Assembly: GCA_035444405.1 (NCBI GenBank)
Contig: DAOMOP010000079.1
Location: 1-16,508 of the forward strand
Source of the DNA: DAOMOP01 sp035444405
Lineage (GTDB): Bacteria > Pseudomonadota > Gammaproteobacteria > Burkholderiales > Rhodocyclaceae
Direction of reading: 5' to 3'
Length of the DNA stretch: 16,508 nt
Both the position numbers and the translations under genes were made by a program. The notes below the pieces were generated by a model. The model saw only the letters and a program-made list of their open reading frames with translations. It did no database searches and was not told where the DNA came from. This document shows, piece by piece, positions 1 to 9,447 of this stretch; within the stretch, counting starts at the first letter, position 1; every line of letters starts with the position of its first letter.

Positions 1-2
1 TC

Positions 3-224
3 GCCGATCCGCAGGTGCAGGCGCGCGGGCTGAAGGTGACGATGCCGCATCCGGTCGCCGGCCCGGTGCCGCTGGTGGCCAGTCCGATGAAGCTGTCGGC
101 CACCCCGGTCGACTACCGCCTGCCGCCGCCGATGCTGGGCGAGCACACCGACGACATCCTCGCCACCACCCTCGGCCTCGACGCCGAGGCGATCGCCCGC
201 CTGCGTGCGGACGGTGTGGTGTGA
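3..224 (+). CDS. CaiB/BaiF family III CoA-transferase, 3' end only
   Basis: This is the last 73 codons of a gene that begins before the window; the open frame runs in from the left edge. The residues include PVPLVASPMKLS, then a proline-rich stretch and LGEHTDDILATTLGLD. This matches the C-terminal end of family III CoA-transferases as I know it: a substrate-loop region followed by 'P.LGEHT..IL...LG' and a short helix. These enzymes move CoA between carboxylic acids in the cytoplasm. The substrate cannot be told from this fragment. A GTG at 15 is an internal valine, not a start. A strong hairpin follows the stop by 7 bases, so the transcript probably ends there. Confidence 0.8.
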   Translation, partial: ADPQVQARGLKVTMPHPVAGPVPLVASPMKLSATPVDYRLPPPMLGEHTDDILATTLGLDAEAIARLRADGVV

Positions 225-231
225 GCCTGCG

Positions 232-254
232 CGGATGCGCATTCGGCGCATCCG
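232..254 (+). terminator. Stem-loop after CoA-transferase, likely terminator
   Basis: A perfect 9-bp inverted repeat (CGGATGCGC / GCGCATCCG) encloses a 5-base loop, ATTCG. It starts 7 bases after the TGA of the CoA-transferase gene. There is no clear T-run after it, so it may act as a weak intrinsic terminator or as a 3' end stabiliser. Confidence 0.5.
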
Positions 255-354
255 GCTCGCATGCCGATTTGCGGCCGGCGGGGCTGGCGACGTAGTCTGA
301 GCGACGCGAGACGACGGCGGGATGTGCCCTCCCAGCTCGACGGGAGTACACCGG

Positions 355-750
355 ATGGAATTCGCGAAAATCTTCATCACCCTGGCCGCGCTGATCAACC
401 CCTTCGGCGCGATCCCGGCCTTCATCGGCCTCACCGAGGGGCAGTCGCGGGGCGATCGCCGCCGCACCGCACGCACCTCCGCGCTGGCGACCTTCATCGT
501 CATCGCGATCACCGCGATCGCCGGCCAGTACCTGCTCGCCGGCTTCGGCATCACCGTGCCCTCGCTGCAGGTCGGCGGCGGCGTGCTGATGGGTGGCGTG
601 GTGTGGCTGGCCTTCAGCCTCGCCGAGCCGATCAGCCGCCTCGCCGGCCGCACCGGGCTGAACATCATGACCCGGCTGATGGGCCTGGTGGTCGCGGCGC
701 TGGCGGTGGAGTTCATCGCTGCCGGCATCCGCGCCTACGTGACGGCCTGA
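355..750 (+). CDS. MarC-family (UPF0056) membrane protein with internal deletion
   Basis: This 131-residue protein resembles the MarC family of inner-membrane proteins of unknown function. The ATG at 355 is chosen because CGGGAG (341-346) lies 8 bases upstream; an in-frame start at 322 lacks such a site. Residues 1-79 match the family's first half: a helix with LINPFGAIPAFIGLT, an arginine-rich loop, then FGITVPSLQVGGGVLM. Residues 81-131 match its last part (LAEPISRLAGRTGLN, then MTRLMGLVVAALAVEFI). The middle of a normal MarC, with a variable loop and the conserved 'PLAIPLLAGPGAI' helix region, is absent. Usual length is about 200-220 residues, so some 65-70 codons are missing in frame near position 590-600. 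The product may be non-functional. Confidence 0.8.
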   Translation: MEFAKIFITLAALINPFGAIPAFIGLTEGQSRGDRRRTARTSALATFIVIAITAIAGQYLLAGFGITVPSLQVGGGVLMGGVVWLAFSLAEPISRLAGRTGLNIMTRLMGLVVAALAVEFIAAGIRAYVTA

Positions 751-793
751 GCGGGGCAGGACGTGACCGAGGCCTTGCCGGCGGCCGCCCCGC
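751..793. terminator. Inverted repeat between convergent genes, possible terminator
   Basis: GCGGGGC (751-757) and GCCCCGC (787-793) form a perfect 7-bp inverted repeat, with smaller complementary pieces (GGCA/TGCC) in the long loop. It lies between the stop of the MarC-like gene and the stop of the opposing oxidase gene, where a bidirectional terminator would be expected. The long loop and absence of T-runs keep confidence low. Confidence 0.3.
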
Positions 794-811
794 ATCGCGG
801 CGGCTGCCTGT

Positions 812-1924
812 TCAGCGCGCGCCGTCGGCGACGATCGCCGCCACCTGCTCGCCGATCGCCAGCGCCGCGGTGAGGCCGGGCGACTCGATGCCGTACAGGT
901 GCACCAGCCCCGGCGTGCCGTGCGCGGCCGGGCCGTCGATGCGGAAGTCGGCGTCGGCCTCGCCCGGGCCGACGATCTTCGGGCGCACGCCGGCATAGCC
1001 GGGCTGCAGCCGGGTGGCGTCGAGTTCCGGCCACCAGCGGCGGATCGCGCGGGCGAAGCCCTGCGCGCGCGCTGCATCCACCGTGTAGTCGGGGGCGGCG
1101 ATCCACTCCACGTCGGGGCCGAACTTGGCCTGGCCGCCCAGGTCCAGGGTCAGGTGCACGCCCAGGCCGCCGGGTTCCGGGATCGGGTAGATCAGGCGCG
1201 AGAACGGCGCCCGGCCCGCATAGCCGAAATACACTCCGCGTGCGTAATGCGCCTGCGGCGCCTGCGCCGCGGCCGGGGCGCGGATCGCGCGGCCGAGCCC
1301 CGGGGCGTCCAGGCCGGCGGCATTGATCACCCATTTCGCCTTGAGCTCGGCCGCGGCCTCGCCGCCGGTGCGCAGCACGATGCCGTCGGCCTCCGCCCGT
1401 CCATCCAGCACCGGGCTGGCGAGCGCGAGCATGGCGCCGTGGCGCTCGGCCTCGCCCAGCAGCGACAGCATCAGGCCGTGGCTGTCGACGATGCCGGTCG
1501 AGGGCGACAGCAGCGCGCTGTGGGCGGCGAGCGCCGGTTCGAGCGCGGCGAGTTCGTCGGCCTCGATCAGGCGCAGGTCATGCACGCCGTTGGCGCGCGC
1601 GCGTTCGGCGATCGCCTGCAGCGCCGGCGCCTGCGCCGCGGAACTGGCGACGACCAGCTTGCCGCAGCGCGCATGGCTCACGCCGTGTTCGGCGCACCAC
1701 GCGTACAGGCGCTGGCGGCCGTCCACGCACAGCCGTGCCTTGACCGAACCGGGCGGGTAGTACAGCCCGGCGTGGATGACCTCGCTGTTGCGCGCGCTGA
1801 TGCCGGTGCCGAAGGCGGTCTCGCGCTCGACGATCACGACCTCATGCCCGGCGCGGGCGAGGCTGTGCGCGCAGGCCAGGCCGACCACGCCGGCGCCGAT
1901 CACCACGGTATCGACTGTTTCCAT
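812..1924 (-). CDS. FAD-dependent oxidoreductase, L-2-hydroxyglutarate oxidase (LhgO/L2HGDH)-like
   Basis: This 370-residue protein opens with a Rossmann dinucleotide fold: VVIGAGVVGLACAHSLARAG (residues about 6-25) and VIVERE, as in the DAO/GlpO family. Next comes RNSEVIHAGLYYPPGS, the pattern I associate with L-2-hydroxyglutarate dehydrogenases, and the C-terminus has YGIESPGLTAALAIGE. Family members oxidise L-2-hydroxyglutarate to 2-oxoglutarate and pass electrons to the quinone pool. The start at 1924 is the methionine directly before the FAD fold; the longer open frame to 2191 adds 89 arginine- and proline-rich residues with no homology. The gene is divergent from the TAXI transporter operon, which hints at a shared pathway. 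The exact substrate is inferred only. Confidence 0.82.
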   Translation of the reverse strand: METVDTVVIGAGVVGLACAHSLARAGHEVVIVERETAFGTGISARNSEVIHAGLYYPPGSVKARLCVDGRQRLYAWCAEHGVSHARCGKLVVASSAAQAPALQAIAERARANGVHDLRLIEADELAALEPALAAHSALLSPSTGIVDSHGLMLSLLGEAERHGAMLALASPVLDGRAEADGIVLRTGGEAAAELKAKWVINAAGLDAPGLGRAIRAPAAAQAPQAHYARGVYFGYAGRAPFSRLIYPIPEPGGLGVHLTLDLGGQAKFGPDVEWIAAPDYTVDAARAQGFARAIRRWWPELDATRLQPGYAGVRPKIVGPGEADADFRIDGPAAHGTPGLVHLYGIESPGLTAALAIGEQVAAIVADGAR

Positions 1925-2062
1925 CTTTGCGAGCCGGCCCGGCGCGTGAGGGTACGCGGCTGCCGGCGGGAGTGAGGGGTTCCGGTTGTAGCAGATCGCC
2001 GGGCCGTCCGGGAAGGGGCGGCGGCCGCGCACGCAGGGACCTGCGCGAGCCAGCGCGGACGG

Positions 2063-2075
2063 GCTGTCGGACAGC
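2063..2075. promoter_or_regulatory. Perfect palindrome, candidate activator-binding site
   Basis: GCTGTC-G-GACAGC is a perfect 6-bp inverted repeat around one base. It lies about 165 bases before the expected start of transcription from the sigma-54 promoter at 2208-2223. That is the usual range for the upstream site of an NtrC/DctD-type activator. Binding by the DctD-like protein encoded downstream is an inference. The rest of the 1925-2283 gap holds no gene. Confidence 0.3.
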
Positions 2076-2187
2076 GTGCGGATTTCCGGACGAGGGTGGG
2101 CGACGCGTTCCGGGATGTCGCGCCGACGGTGCTTGCCAGTCGCCGGCATGTGCCCGGGAAGGCCCGCAGGATCAGGGAAAACGCTGA

Positions 2188-2202
2188 GCACCAGGGTGGT
2201 GC
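2188..2202. promoter_or_regulatory. Inverted repeat next to sigma-54 promoter
   Basis: GCACCA-GGG-TGGTGC is a perfect 6-bp inverted repeat ending 5 bases before the -24 element. It could be an operator for the activator or another regulator, or could affect transcription of the divergent oxidase gene. No regulator can be assigned from sequence alone. Confidence 0.3.
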
Positions 2203-2207
2203 GCAGG

Positions 2208-2223
2208 TGGCACGGCAGTTGCT
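2208..2223 (+). promoter_or_regulatory. Sigma-54 (-24/-12) promoter of the TAXI-TRAP operon
   Basis: TGGCACG-GCAG-TTGCT matches the sigma-54 consensus TGGCACG-N4-TTGCW at every fixed position. The invariant GG (2209-2210) and GC (2221-2222) are exactly 10 bases apart. Transcription would start near 2234, giving a leader of about 50 bases that is unusually AT-rich for this DNA. The promoter points at the transporter operon, whose last gene encodes a sigma-54-dependent activator. Confidence 0.85.
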
Positions 2224-2283
2224 AAAGTTCGTTGGTCCGCTGATGGGCAAATAATCAAGACTTATTAAGTGGAGGAGCGTTCG

Positions 2284-3234
2284 ATGAAATCCCTGATCCG
2301 CAAATGCGCACTCGGCACCGCCTTCGTGGCGATGACCGGCGCGGCATCCGCCGCCACCTTCGTCAACGTGCTGACCGGCGGCACCAGCGGGGTGTATTAC
2401 CCGCTCGGCGTCACCCTGTCGCAGGTCTATGGCGAGATCATCCCCGACAGCAAGGTCCAGGTGCAGGCCACCAAGGCCTCGGCGGAGAACCTCAACCTGC
2501 TGCAGGCCGGCCGTGGCGAGATCGGCTTCTCGCTCGCCGACTCCGTCTCCGACGCCTGGAAGGGCAACGCCGACGCCGGCTTCACCAAGCCGCTCGACAA
2601 GCTGCGCGCGATCGCCTCGGTGTATCCGAACTACATCCAGATCGTCGCCCTGGCCGACGCCAACGTGAAGACGCTCGCCGACCTCAAGGGCAAGCGCATC
2701 TCGGTGGGCGCGCCGCGCTCGGGCACCGAGATCAACGCGCGCGCGATCCTCAAGGCCGCCGGCCTGTCGTACGAGGATTTCGCCAAGGTCGAGTACCTGC
2801 CCTTCGGCGAGTCGGTCGAGCTGATGAAGAACCGCCAGATCGACGTCACGCTGCAGTCGGCCGGCCTCGGCGTGGCGGCGCTGCGCGACCTGTCGGCCGC
2901 GGTCAAGGTGAACTTCGTCCCGGTGCCGGCCGAGGTCGTGGCCAAGGTCGGTGATCCGGCCTACCGTCCGGCGGTGGTGCCGGCCAGCACCTACGAGGGC
3001 CAGAGCGCCGAGGTGCCGACGGTGGCGATCAACAACCTGCTGGTGACCCACGCGAAGGTGTCCGACGAGGTCGCCTACCAGATGACCAAGGGCATCTTCG
3101 AGAACCTCGAGCGTCTGGGCAATTCGCACTCCGCCGGCCGCCAGATCAAGCTCGAGAAGGCCACCGACGGCCTGCCGATCCCGCTCCATCCGGGCGCGGA
3201 GAAGTTCTACCGCGAGAAGGGCCTGGTCAAGTAA
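2284..3234 (+). CDS. TAXI-family TRAP transporter solute-binding protein
   Basis: This 316-residue periplasmic protein delivers substrate to the TRAP permease encoded next. Residues 1-23 form a Sec signal peptide with a cleavage site at ASA-A. The mature protein starts TFVNVLTGGTSGVYYPLG, the typical TAXI opening, followed by ATKASAENLNLL, GEIGFSLAD and SVGAPRSGTE, family hallmarks of the binding lobes. The ATG at 2284 follows a strong ribosome site, GGAGGAG (2271-2277), 6 bases upstream; the in-frame GTG at 2269 is rejected. The gene is first in its operon, behind the sigma-54 promoter at 2208. The few characterised TAXI proteins I recall bind glutamate or related C5 acids, but substrate here is unproven. 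Confidence 0.93.
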   Translation: MKSLIRKCALGTAFVAMTGAASAATFVNVLTGGTSGVYYPLGVTLSQVYGEIIPDSKVQVQATKASAENLNLLQAGRGEIGFSLADSVSDAWKGNADAGFTKPLDKLRAIASVYPNYIQIVALADANVKTLADLKGKRISVGAPRSGTEINARAILKAAGLSYEDFAKVEYLPFGESVELMKNRQIDVTLQSAGLGVAALRDLSAAVKVNFVPVPAEVVAKVGDPAYRPAVVPASTYEGQSAEVPTVAINNLLVTHAKVSDEVAYQMTKGIFENLERLGNSHSAGRQIKLEKATDGLPIPLHPGAEKFYREKGLVK

Positions 3235-3254
3235 GCCCTTCACCCCCTCGCCCG

Positions 3255-3269
3255 GGCGGCCCAGCCGCC
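3255..3269 (+). other. Stem-loop between binding protein and permease genes
   Basis: GGCGGC-CCA-GCCGCC is a perfect 6-bp GC stem in the 55-base gap between the two genes. In transporter operons such intergenic hairpins often protect the upstream binding-protein message or reduce read-through, so that more binding protein than permease is made. The structure is seen; the role is inferred. Confidence 0.4.
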
Positions 3270-3289
3270 GTCCCCGTTCCGGAACCGCC

Positions 3290-5323
3290 ATGAGCTCCTC
3301 CGTCCATTCGCCTGCCGCCGAAGCCGGCAAGGGCATGCTGCGCGTCGTCTTCTACAGCGCGATCCTGTTCTCGGTCTTCCAGCTCGTCACTTCGGCCTTC
3401 AGCCCGCTGTCGAGCACCGTCGTGCGCGCGCTGCACGTCGGCTTCCTGCTGCTGCTGACCTTCCTGCTCCATCCCTGGCAGGGCGGGCAGGGGCGCACCG
3501 GCGTGCTGACCAAGGCGATCGGTTTCGGCGCGCTGCTGCTGTCGGGCTACCACTGGATCTACGAGGCCGACCTGGTGCAGCGCGCCGGCGAGCTGACGCA
3601 GGCCGACATGGCGGTCGGCGTCATCACGCTGGTGCTGGTGTTCGAGGCCGCGCGCCGCATCATGGGGCTGGCGCTGCCGATGATCTGCCTCGGCTTCCTC
3701 GCCTACGCCCTGTTCGGCGAGTACCTGCCGGGCGACCTCGCCCACCGCGGCTACGGCCTCGACCAGGTGGTGGGCCAGCTCGCCTTCGGCACCGAGGGCA
3801 TCTACGGCACGCCGACCTATGTGTCCTCGTCCTACATCTTCCTGTTCATCCTGTTCGGCGCCTTCCTCGAGCAGGCGGGCATGATCGACCTGTTCACCAA
3901 CTTCGCGCTCGGCACCGTCGGCCACACCAAGGGCGGCCCGGCCAAGGTGTCGGTGGTGTCGTCCGGCCTGATGGGCACGATCAACGGCTCGGGCGTGGCC
4001 AACGTGGTCACCACCGGGCAGTTCACCATCCCGCTGATGAAGAAGTTCGGCTACAAGCCGGCCTTCGCCGGCGCGGTCGAGGCCACCAGCTCGATGGGCG
4101 GCCAGATCATGCCGCCGGTGATGGGCGCCGTGGCCTTCATCATGGCCGAGACGATCAACGTGCCCTACGTCGAGATCGCCAAGGCCGCGGCCATCCCGGC
4201 CCTGCTGTACTTCTTCACCGTGTTCTGGATGGTGCATCTGGAGGCCGGGCGTGCCGGCCTGAAGGGGCTGCCGAAGTCCGAGTGCCCCGACCCGTGGGTG
4301 GCGATCCGCGAACGCTGGTACCTGCTGCTGCCGCTGGCCGGGCTGGTGTACCTGCTGTTCGCCGGCTTCACGCCGATGTTCGCCGGCATGGTCGGCCTCG
4401 CGCTGACCGTGGTGCTGCTGTTCGGCAGCGCGCTCGCGCGCCATCTCAACGGCACCTCGCTGCGCCTGCTGTTCTGGATCGCGCTCGGCCTGGCGTGCTC
4501 GGCCTTCGCCAAGGTCGGCATCATCGCGGTGGTGGCGGTCGTTGCCGTGCTCGCGGTGCTGCTGGCGCCGCGCGCCGACGGCCGCAGCACGCTGCGCCTG
4601 GCGGTGAAGGCGCTGGTCGAGGGCGCGCTGCACGCGCTGCCGGTGGGCGTGGCGTGCGCGCTGGTGGGCGTCATCATCGGCTCGCTGACCCTGACCGGCG
4701 GTGCCACCGCCTTCGCCGGCTACATCATCCAGATCGGCGACGACAGCCTGTTCGTGTCGCTGCTGCTGACCATGCTCACCTGCCTGGTGCTCGGCATGGG
4801 CATCCCGACCATCCCCAACTACATCATCACCAGCTCGATCGCCGCACCCGCGCTGCTCGAGCTCGGCGTGCCGCTGATCGTCTCGCACATGTTCGTGTTC
4901 TATTTCGGGATCATGGCCGACCTCACCCCGCCGGTCGCGCTCGCCGCCTTCGCCGCGGCGCCGATCGCCAAGGAGAGCGGGCTCAAGATCGGCGTGCGCG
5001 CGGTGCAGATCGCCATCGCCGGCTTCGTCGTGCCCTACATGGCGGTGTATGCGCCCGAGCTGATGCTGCAGGGGGACAAGGGCGTGGCCGCGACCCTGTA
5101 CGTGGTGTTCAAGGCCCTGCTCGCGGTGACGCTGTGGGGCACCGCGGTGGTCGGCCACTTCCGCTCGCCGATGAACCCGCTCGAGCGCGTGCTCGCCTTC
5201 GTCGCCGCGTCCATGCTGGTGATCGCGCTGCCGATCACCGACGAGATCGGCTTCGGCCTCGCCGCGCTGGTCATGGGCTGGCACATCTGGCGCTCGCGCA
5301 ACGTGCAGGCGCTCACCGTCTGA
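3290..5323 (+). CDS. TRAP transporter fused permease (4TM/12TM, TAXI type)
   Basis: This 677-residue, very hydrophobic protein has the fused small and large membrane subunits (DctQ- and DctM-like) of TAXI TRAP transporters. It would use an ion gradient to import the solute presented by the preceding binding protein. Family signatures are clear: SGLMGTINGSGVANVVTTG followed by IPLMKKFGY, then EATSSMGGQIMPPVMGAVAF in the middle, and GMGIPTIPNYIITSSIAAPA with FGIMADLTPPVALAAFAAA near the end. Length agrees with the family. The ATG at 3290 has a modest ribosome site, GGAA, 5 bases upstream. The stop codon shares its last base with the ATG of the next gene, so the two are translationally coupled. 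Confidence 0.94.
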   Translation: MSSSVHSPAAEAGKGMLRVVFYSAILFSVFQLVTSAFSPLSSTVVRALHVGFLLLLTFLLHPWQGGQGRTGVLTKAIGFGALLLSGYHWIYEADLVQRAGELTQADMAVGVITLVLVFEAARRIMGLALPMICLGFLAYALFGEYLPGDLAHRGYGLDQVVGQLAFGTEGIYGTPTYVSSSYIFLFILFGAFLEQAGMIDLFTNFALGTVGHTKGGPAKVSVVSSGLMGTINGSGVANVVTTGQFTIPLMKKFGYKPAFAGAVEATSSMGGQIMPPVMGAVAFIMAETINVPYVEIAKAAAIPALLYFFTVFWMVHLEAGRAGLKGLPKSECPDPWVAIRERWYLLLPLAGLVYLLFAGFTPMFAGMVGLALTVVLLFGSALARHLNGTSLRLLFWIALGLACSAFAKVGIIAVVAVVAVLAVLLAPRADGRSTLRLAVKALVEGALHALPVGVACALVGVIIGSLTLTGGATAFAGYIIQIGDDSLFVSLLLTMLTCLVLGMGIPTIPNYIITSSIAAPALLELGVPLIVSHMFVFYFGIMADLTPPVALAAFAAAPIAKESGLKIGVRAVQIAIAGFVVPYMAVYAPELMLQGDKGVAATLYVVFKALLAVTLWGTAVVGHFRSPMNPLERVLAFVAASMLVIALPITDEIGFGLAALVMGWHIWRSRNVQALTV

Positions 5324-5703
5324 TGGCGCTCTGCCTCGCCACCGCCCTCGCCACGGCGACCGTCGCCGCCAGCAGCTTCACGCTGGCGTGGACGCATTCG
5401 ATCGAGCGTGTGCGCTGGGAGGAGGCGTGGCGGGTGGAGGGCCGGGAGCTGGTGCTCGACACCGTGCGCGTGCGCGGCCACGGCGCCGGCATGGAGCCGG
5501 CCGCGGGCGCGGTGCTGCGCGACGGGGCGTGGACCTGGCATCCGCGCACCCGCCATGCGCTGCTGCGCCTGACGCGCTCGGAGCACACCGCCGACTACGA
5601 GTGGTGCGAGGCCGGCCGGCCATGCGTGCCGCTGTCCGCGCTGCTGCCTTCCGACGGCGGCGTCACCGAGCTGCGCGTGTGTCCCACGGCGGTGGCGCAC
5701 TGA
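5323..5703 (+). CDS. DUF1850 protein, TAXI-TRAP operon partner
   Basis: This 126-residue protein has a hydrophobic, signal-like N-terminus (residues 1-17) and then FTLAWTHSIERVRWEEAWRV, VRGHGAGMEP and a late WCEAGRPC motif with two cysteines. These fit DUF1850, a small family commonly encoded beside TAXI-type fused permeases; its biochemical role is not known to me. The ATG overlaps the permease stop (TGATG at 5321-5325). The sensor kinase gene begins 10 bases after its TGA. Likely exported or membrane-anchored. A role in assembling or tuning the transporter is inferred only from gene order. Confidence 0.8.
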   Translation: MALCLATALATATVAASSFTLAWTHSIERVRWEEAWRVEGRELVLDTVRVRGHGAGMEPAAGAVLRDGAWTWHPRTRHALLRLTRSEHTADYEWCEAGRPCVPLSALLPSDGGVTELRVCPTAVAH

Positions 5704-5713
5704 GCGCGACACG

Positions 5714-7515
5714 ATGAACCGCGAATCGCGCCGTCCCGTGCTTCGCGCCCTGCGCGTGCTGGTGCCGCTCGCGCTCGCCGTCGCCCTGCTGTGGGCGGTG
5801 CACGCGTGGCGGCTCGCCGCCGGCGTCGACGACATCGCGCGTCACGCCGGCCAGCGCCTCGCCCTGCTGTCGGCCAGCCTCGATGCCGAGCTGCTGCGCT
5901 TCGAGAGCCTGCCCGCGGTGCTCGCCCGCCATCCGGTGCTGCCGGCGCTGCTCGCCGATCCCGACGATGCCGGCCTGCGCGCGCAGGCCAATGCCCTGCT
6001 CGAGGACGTCAATGCGCGCACCGGCGCGGCCATGCTGTACCTGATCGGCCCCGACGGCGACACGCTGGCGGCGAGCAACTGGCGGCGCGCGGATTCCTTC
6101 GTCGGCGAGAACTACGCCTTCCGCCCTTATTTCCGCGCCGCGCTCGCAGGCGGCGCGGGCAAGTTCTTCGCCGTCGGCGCCACCACCCGCGTGCCCGGCT
6201 TCTTCATCGCCCATCCGGTGCGCAATGCGGCAGCGGTGGCCGGGGTGCTCGCGGTCAAGGTCGAGTTCACGCAGCTCGAACGCACCTGGGCCGAGAGCGG
6301 CGAATCGGTGATGGTGGTGGATCGCCACGGCGTGGTGGCGCTGTCCTCGAATCCGGCGTGGAAGTTCGGGGCGCTGTCGGCGCTTTCCGCCGCCTCGCGT
6401 GCCGAACTGGTCCAGACGCGGCAGTACGACACCGAGGCCCTGGCTCCATTGCCGCTGGTCTGGCACGAGGCGGGGCGGGCGACGATCGGCGACCGCGAGT
6501 TCGTGGTCGGCAGCCGCGCCCTCGACTGGCTGGACTGGCGCATGCTGATGCTGCTCGACACCACGCCGGCCCATGCCGCCGCGGTGTGGTCCGCCACCGG
6601 CGCCGGCCTGCTGCTGTGCGTGGTCGCCGCGGTGGCGCTGTACTGGGCGCAGCGCGCGCGCCGGCTGCGCGAGCGCCTCGGCGCCCAGGCCGCGCTCGAG
6701 CGCACGGTGGCCGAGCGCACCGCCGATCTCGCGGCGAGCAACCGCCGCCTGCAGCAGGAGGTCGTCGAGCGCGTGGCCGCCGAGCACAAGCTGCGCGGCG
6801 CCCAGCGCGCGCTGATCGAGGCCAACCGCCTCGCCGCGCTCGGCCAGATGGCGGCCGGCGTGGCCCACGAGATCAACCAGCCGCTGGCGGCGATGCGCAG
6901 CTTCGCCGGCAACGCGCTGACCTTCCTCGAGCGCGGCCGGCTGGAGCCGCTCGAGGACAATCTCGGCCAGATCATCGGCCTGGTCGAGCGCATGGCGCGG
7001 CTCACCGCCCAGCTCAAGGTCTTCGCCTCGCGCCGCCGCGGCGCGGGCGGCCAGGCGCCGGCGGCGCAGTCGATGCAGGTGGTGGCGGGCTGGTTCCGCG
7101 AGCGCTTGGCGGCGGCCGGCGTCGAGCTGACGTTCGACGACGCCGGGCTCAGCCTGCCGCTGCCCCCCGAGGCCCTCGAGCAGGTGCTGTCCAACCTCGT
7201 CGGCAATGCGCTCGATGCGCTCGCCGGCCGCGGCGCGGGGCGCATCGAGCTGCGCACCTGCGCACGCGACGGCCTGCTCTGCCTCGAGGTCGCCGACGAC
7301 GGCCCGGGCATCGCGCCCGAGCTGCGCGCGCGTATCCTGCAGCCCTTCTACTCGACCAAGCCGCTCGGCCACGGGCTGGGCCTGGGCCTGTCGATCGTCG
7401 CCGACCTCGTCGAATCCGCCGGCGGGCGGCTGGAGATCACCGAGCGCCCAGGCGGCGGCGCGCTGGTGCGCGCGTGCTGGCCGGCGGCATCCGAATCCGA
7501 AGAAGCGCAGGAAAC

Positions 7516-7519
<4 letters not shown>
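5714..7519 (+). CDS. dctB: DctB-like sensor histidine kinase
   Basis: This 601-residue inner-membrane kinase senses an external ligand and phosphorylates the response regulator encoded next. A first membrane helix lies at about residues 13-33 and a second at about 291-313. Between them is a periplasmic Cache-type sensor with SFVGENYAFRPYF, a pattern typical of dicarboxylate sensors of the DctB group. A coiled linker (about 320-370) leads to the HisKA domain with the phospho-accepting His385 in VAHEINQPLAAMRSF. The ATPase domain has an N box (489-503), a G1 box DDGPGI (528-533) and a G2 box GHGLGLGLSI (552-561). All catalytic motifs are present. Its stop overlaps the next start by 4 bases. Ligand is not proven; the operon points to the TAXI substrate. 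Confidence 0.92.
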
Positions 7520-8856
<1,337 letters not shown>

Positions 8857-8879
8857 GGTCGCGGCGGGAGGGTCGCGGT

Positions 8880-9431
8880 CTACACGAACCCGGCCGCGCC
8901 CAGCGCCGCGCCGACCGCGATCATCCACATCGGCGCCAGCTTCGTCTTCAGCGTGACCGCTGCGGTGAGTGCGATCAGCCCCAGCGCTCCGGCGCGGTGC
9001 GCAGGGTCACCGATGAAGGGCAGCGCCAGCAGCCAGCCGGCGGCGAAGGTCAGGCCGACCGTGACCGGCGCCAGCCCGGCGGTGAAGGCGCGCACCAGCG
9101 GTGTGTTGCGCCGCGTCGCACCCCAGCGGCTGACCCCGAGCGAGAGCAGCGTCGACGGCAGCAGGATGCCGAGCAGCGCGGCGGCGGCCCCCGCCAGGCC
9201 GGCGACCTGGAAGCCGAGTACGGGCACGAACAACACGTTGGGCCCGGGCGCGGCCTGGGCGAGGGCGATCGCGGTGGTGAAGTCGGCCTCGCTCAGCCAG
9301 CCGCGCTCGACCACCAGGTAGCGGTGCATCTCGGGCGCGGTCGACATCGCGCCGCCGATCGACAGCAGGGACAGGGTGAGGAAGCGCAGGAAGAGCTCGA
9401 GCAGCTCGCCCGCCGGGAGCGTGTTCAGCAT
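8880..9431 (-). CDS. ChrA-family (CHR) chromate transporter, short-chain subunit
   Basis: This 183-residue hydrophobic protein resembles a single CHR half-domain. It shows FLRFLTLSLLSIGGAMSTAP, then RGWLSEADFTTAIALAQAAPGPNVLFVPVLGF; the 'R.WL....F....ALAQ..PGPN' pattern is the CHR hallmark. Long ChrA proteins carry two such halves in one chain, while short-chain members are encoded as pairs like this one. The family exports chromate or related oxyanions, but many members are untested, and sulfate-like anions are possible. It lies 16 bases after the stop of its partner. The ATG at 9431 lacks a clear ribosome site. Its stop faces the DctD-like gene with 23 bases between them. Confidence 0.85.
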   Translation of the reverse strand: MLNTLPAGELLELFLRFLTLSLLSIGGAMSTAPEMHRYLVVERGWLSEADFTTAIALAQAAPGPNVLFVPVLGFQVAGLAGAAAALLGILLPSTLLSLGVSRWGATRRNTPLVRAFTAGLAPVTVGLTFAAGWLLALPFIGDPAHRAGALGLIALTAAVTLKTKLAPMWMIAVGAALGAAGFV

Positions 9432-9447
9432 CGGGTCGATTCCGGTT

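Noticed and set aside
899..1975. A 358-codon plus-strand frame opposite the FAD oxidoreductase
   Set aside because: It has arginine/alanine-rich composition without motifs; the minus strand carries a complete FAD-binding fold.
3227..5284. A 685-codon minus-strand open frame opposite the TRAP permease, rich in His, Arg, Gln and Glu
   Set aside because: It is the antisense shadow of a high-GC gene. Its composition is unlike any real protein, and the plus-strand permease has clear family motifs throughout.
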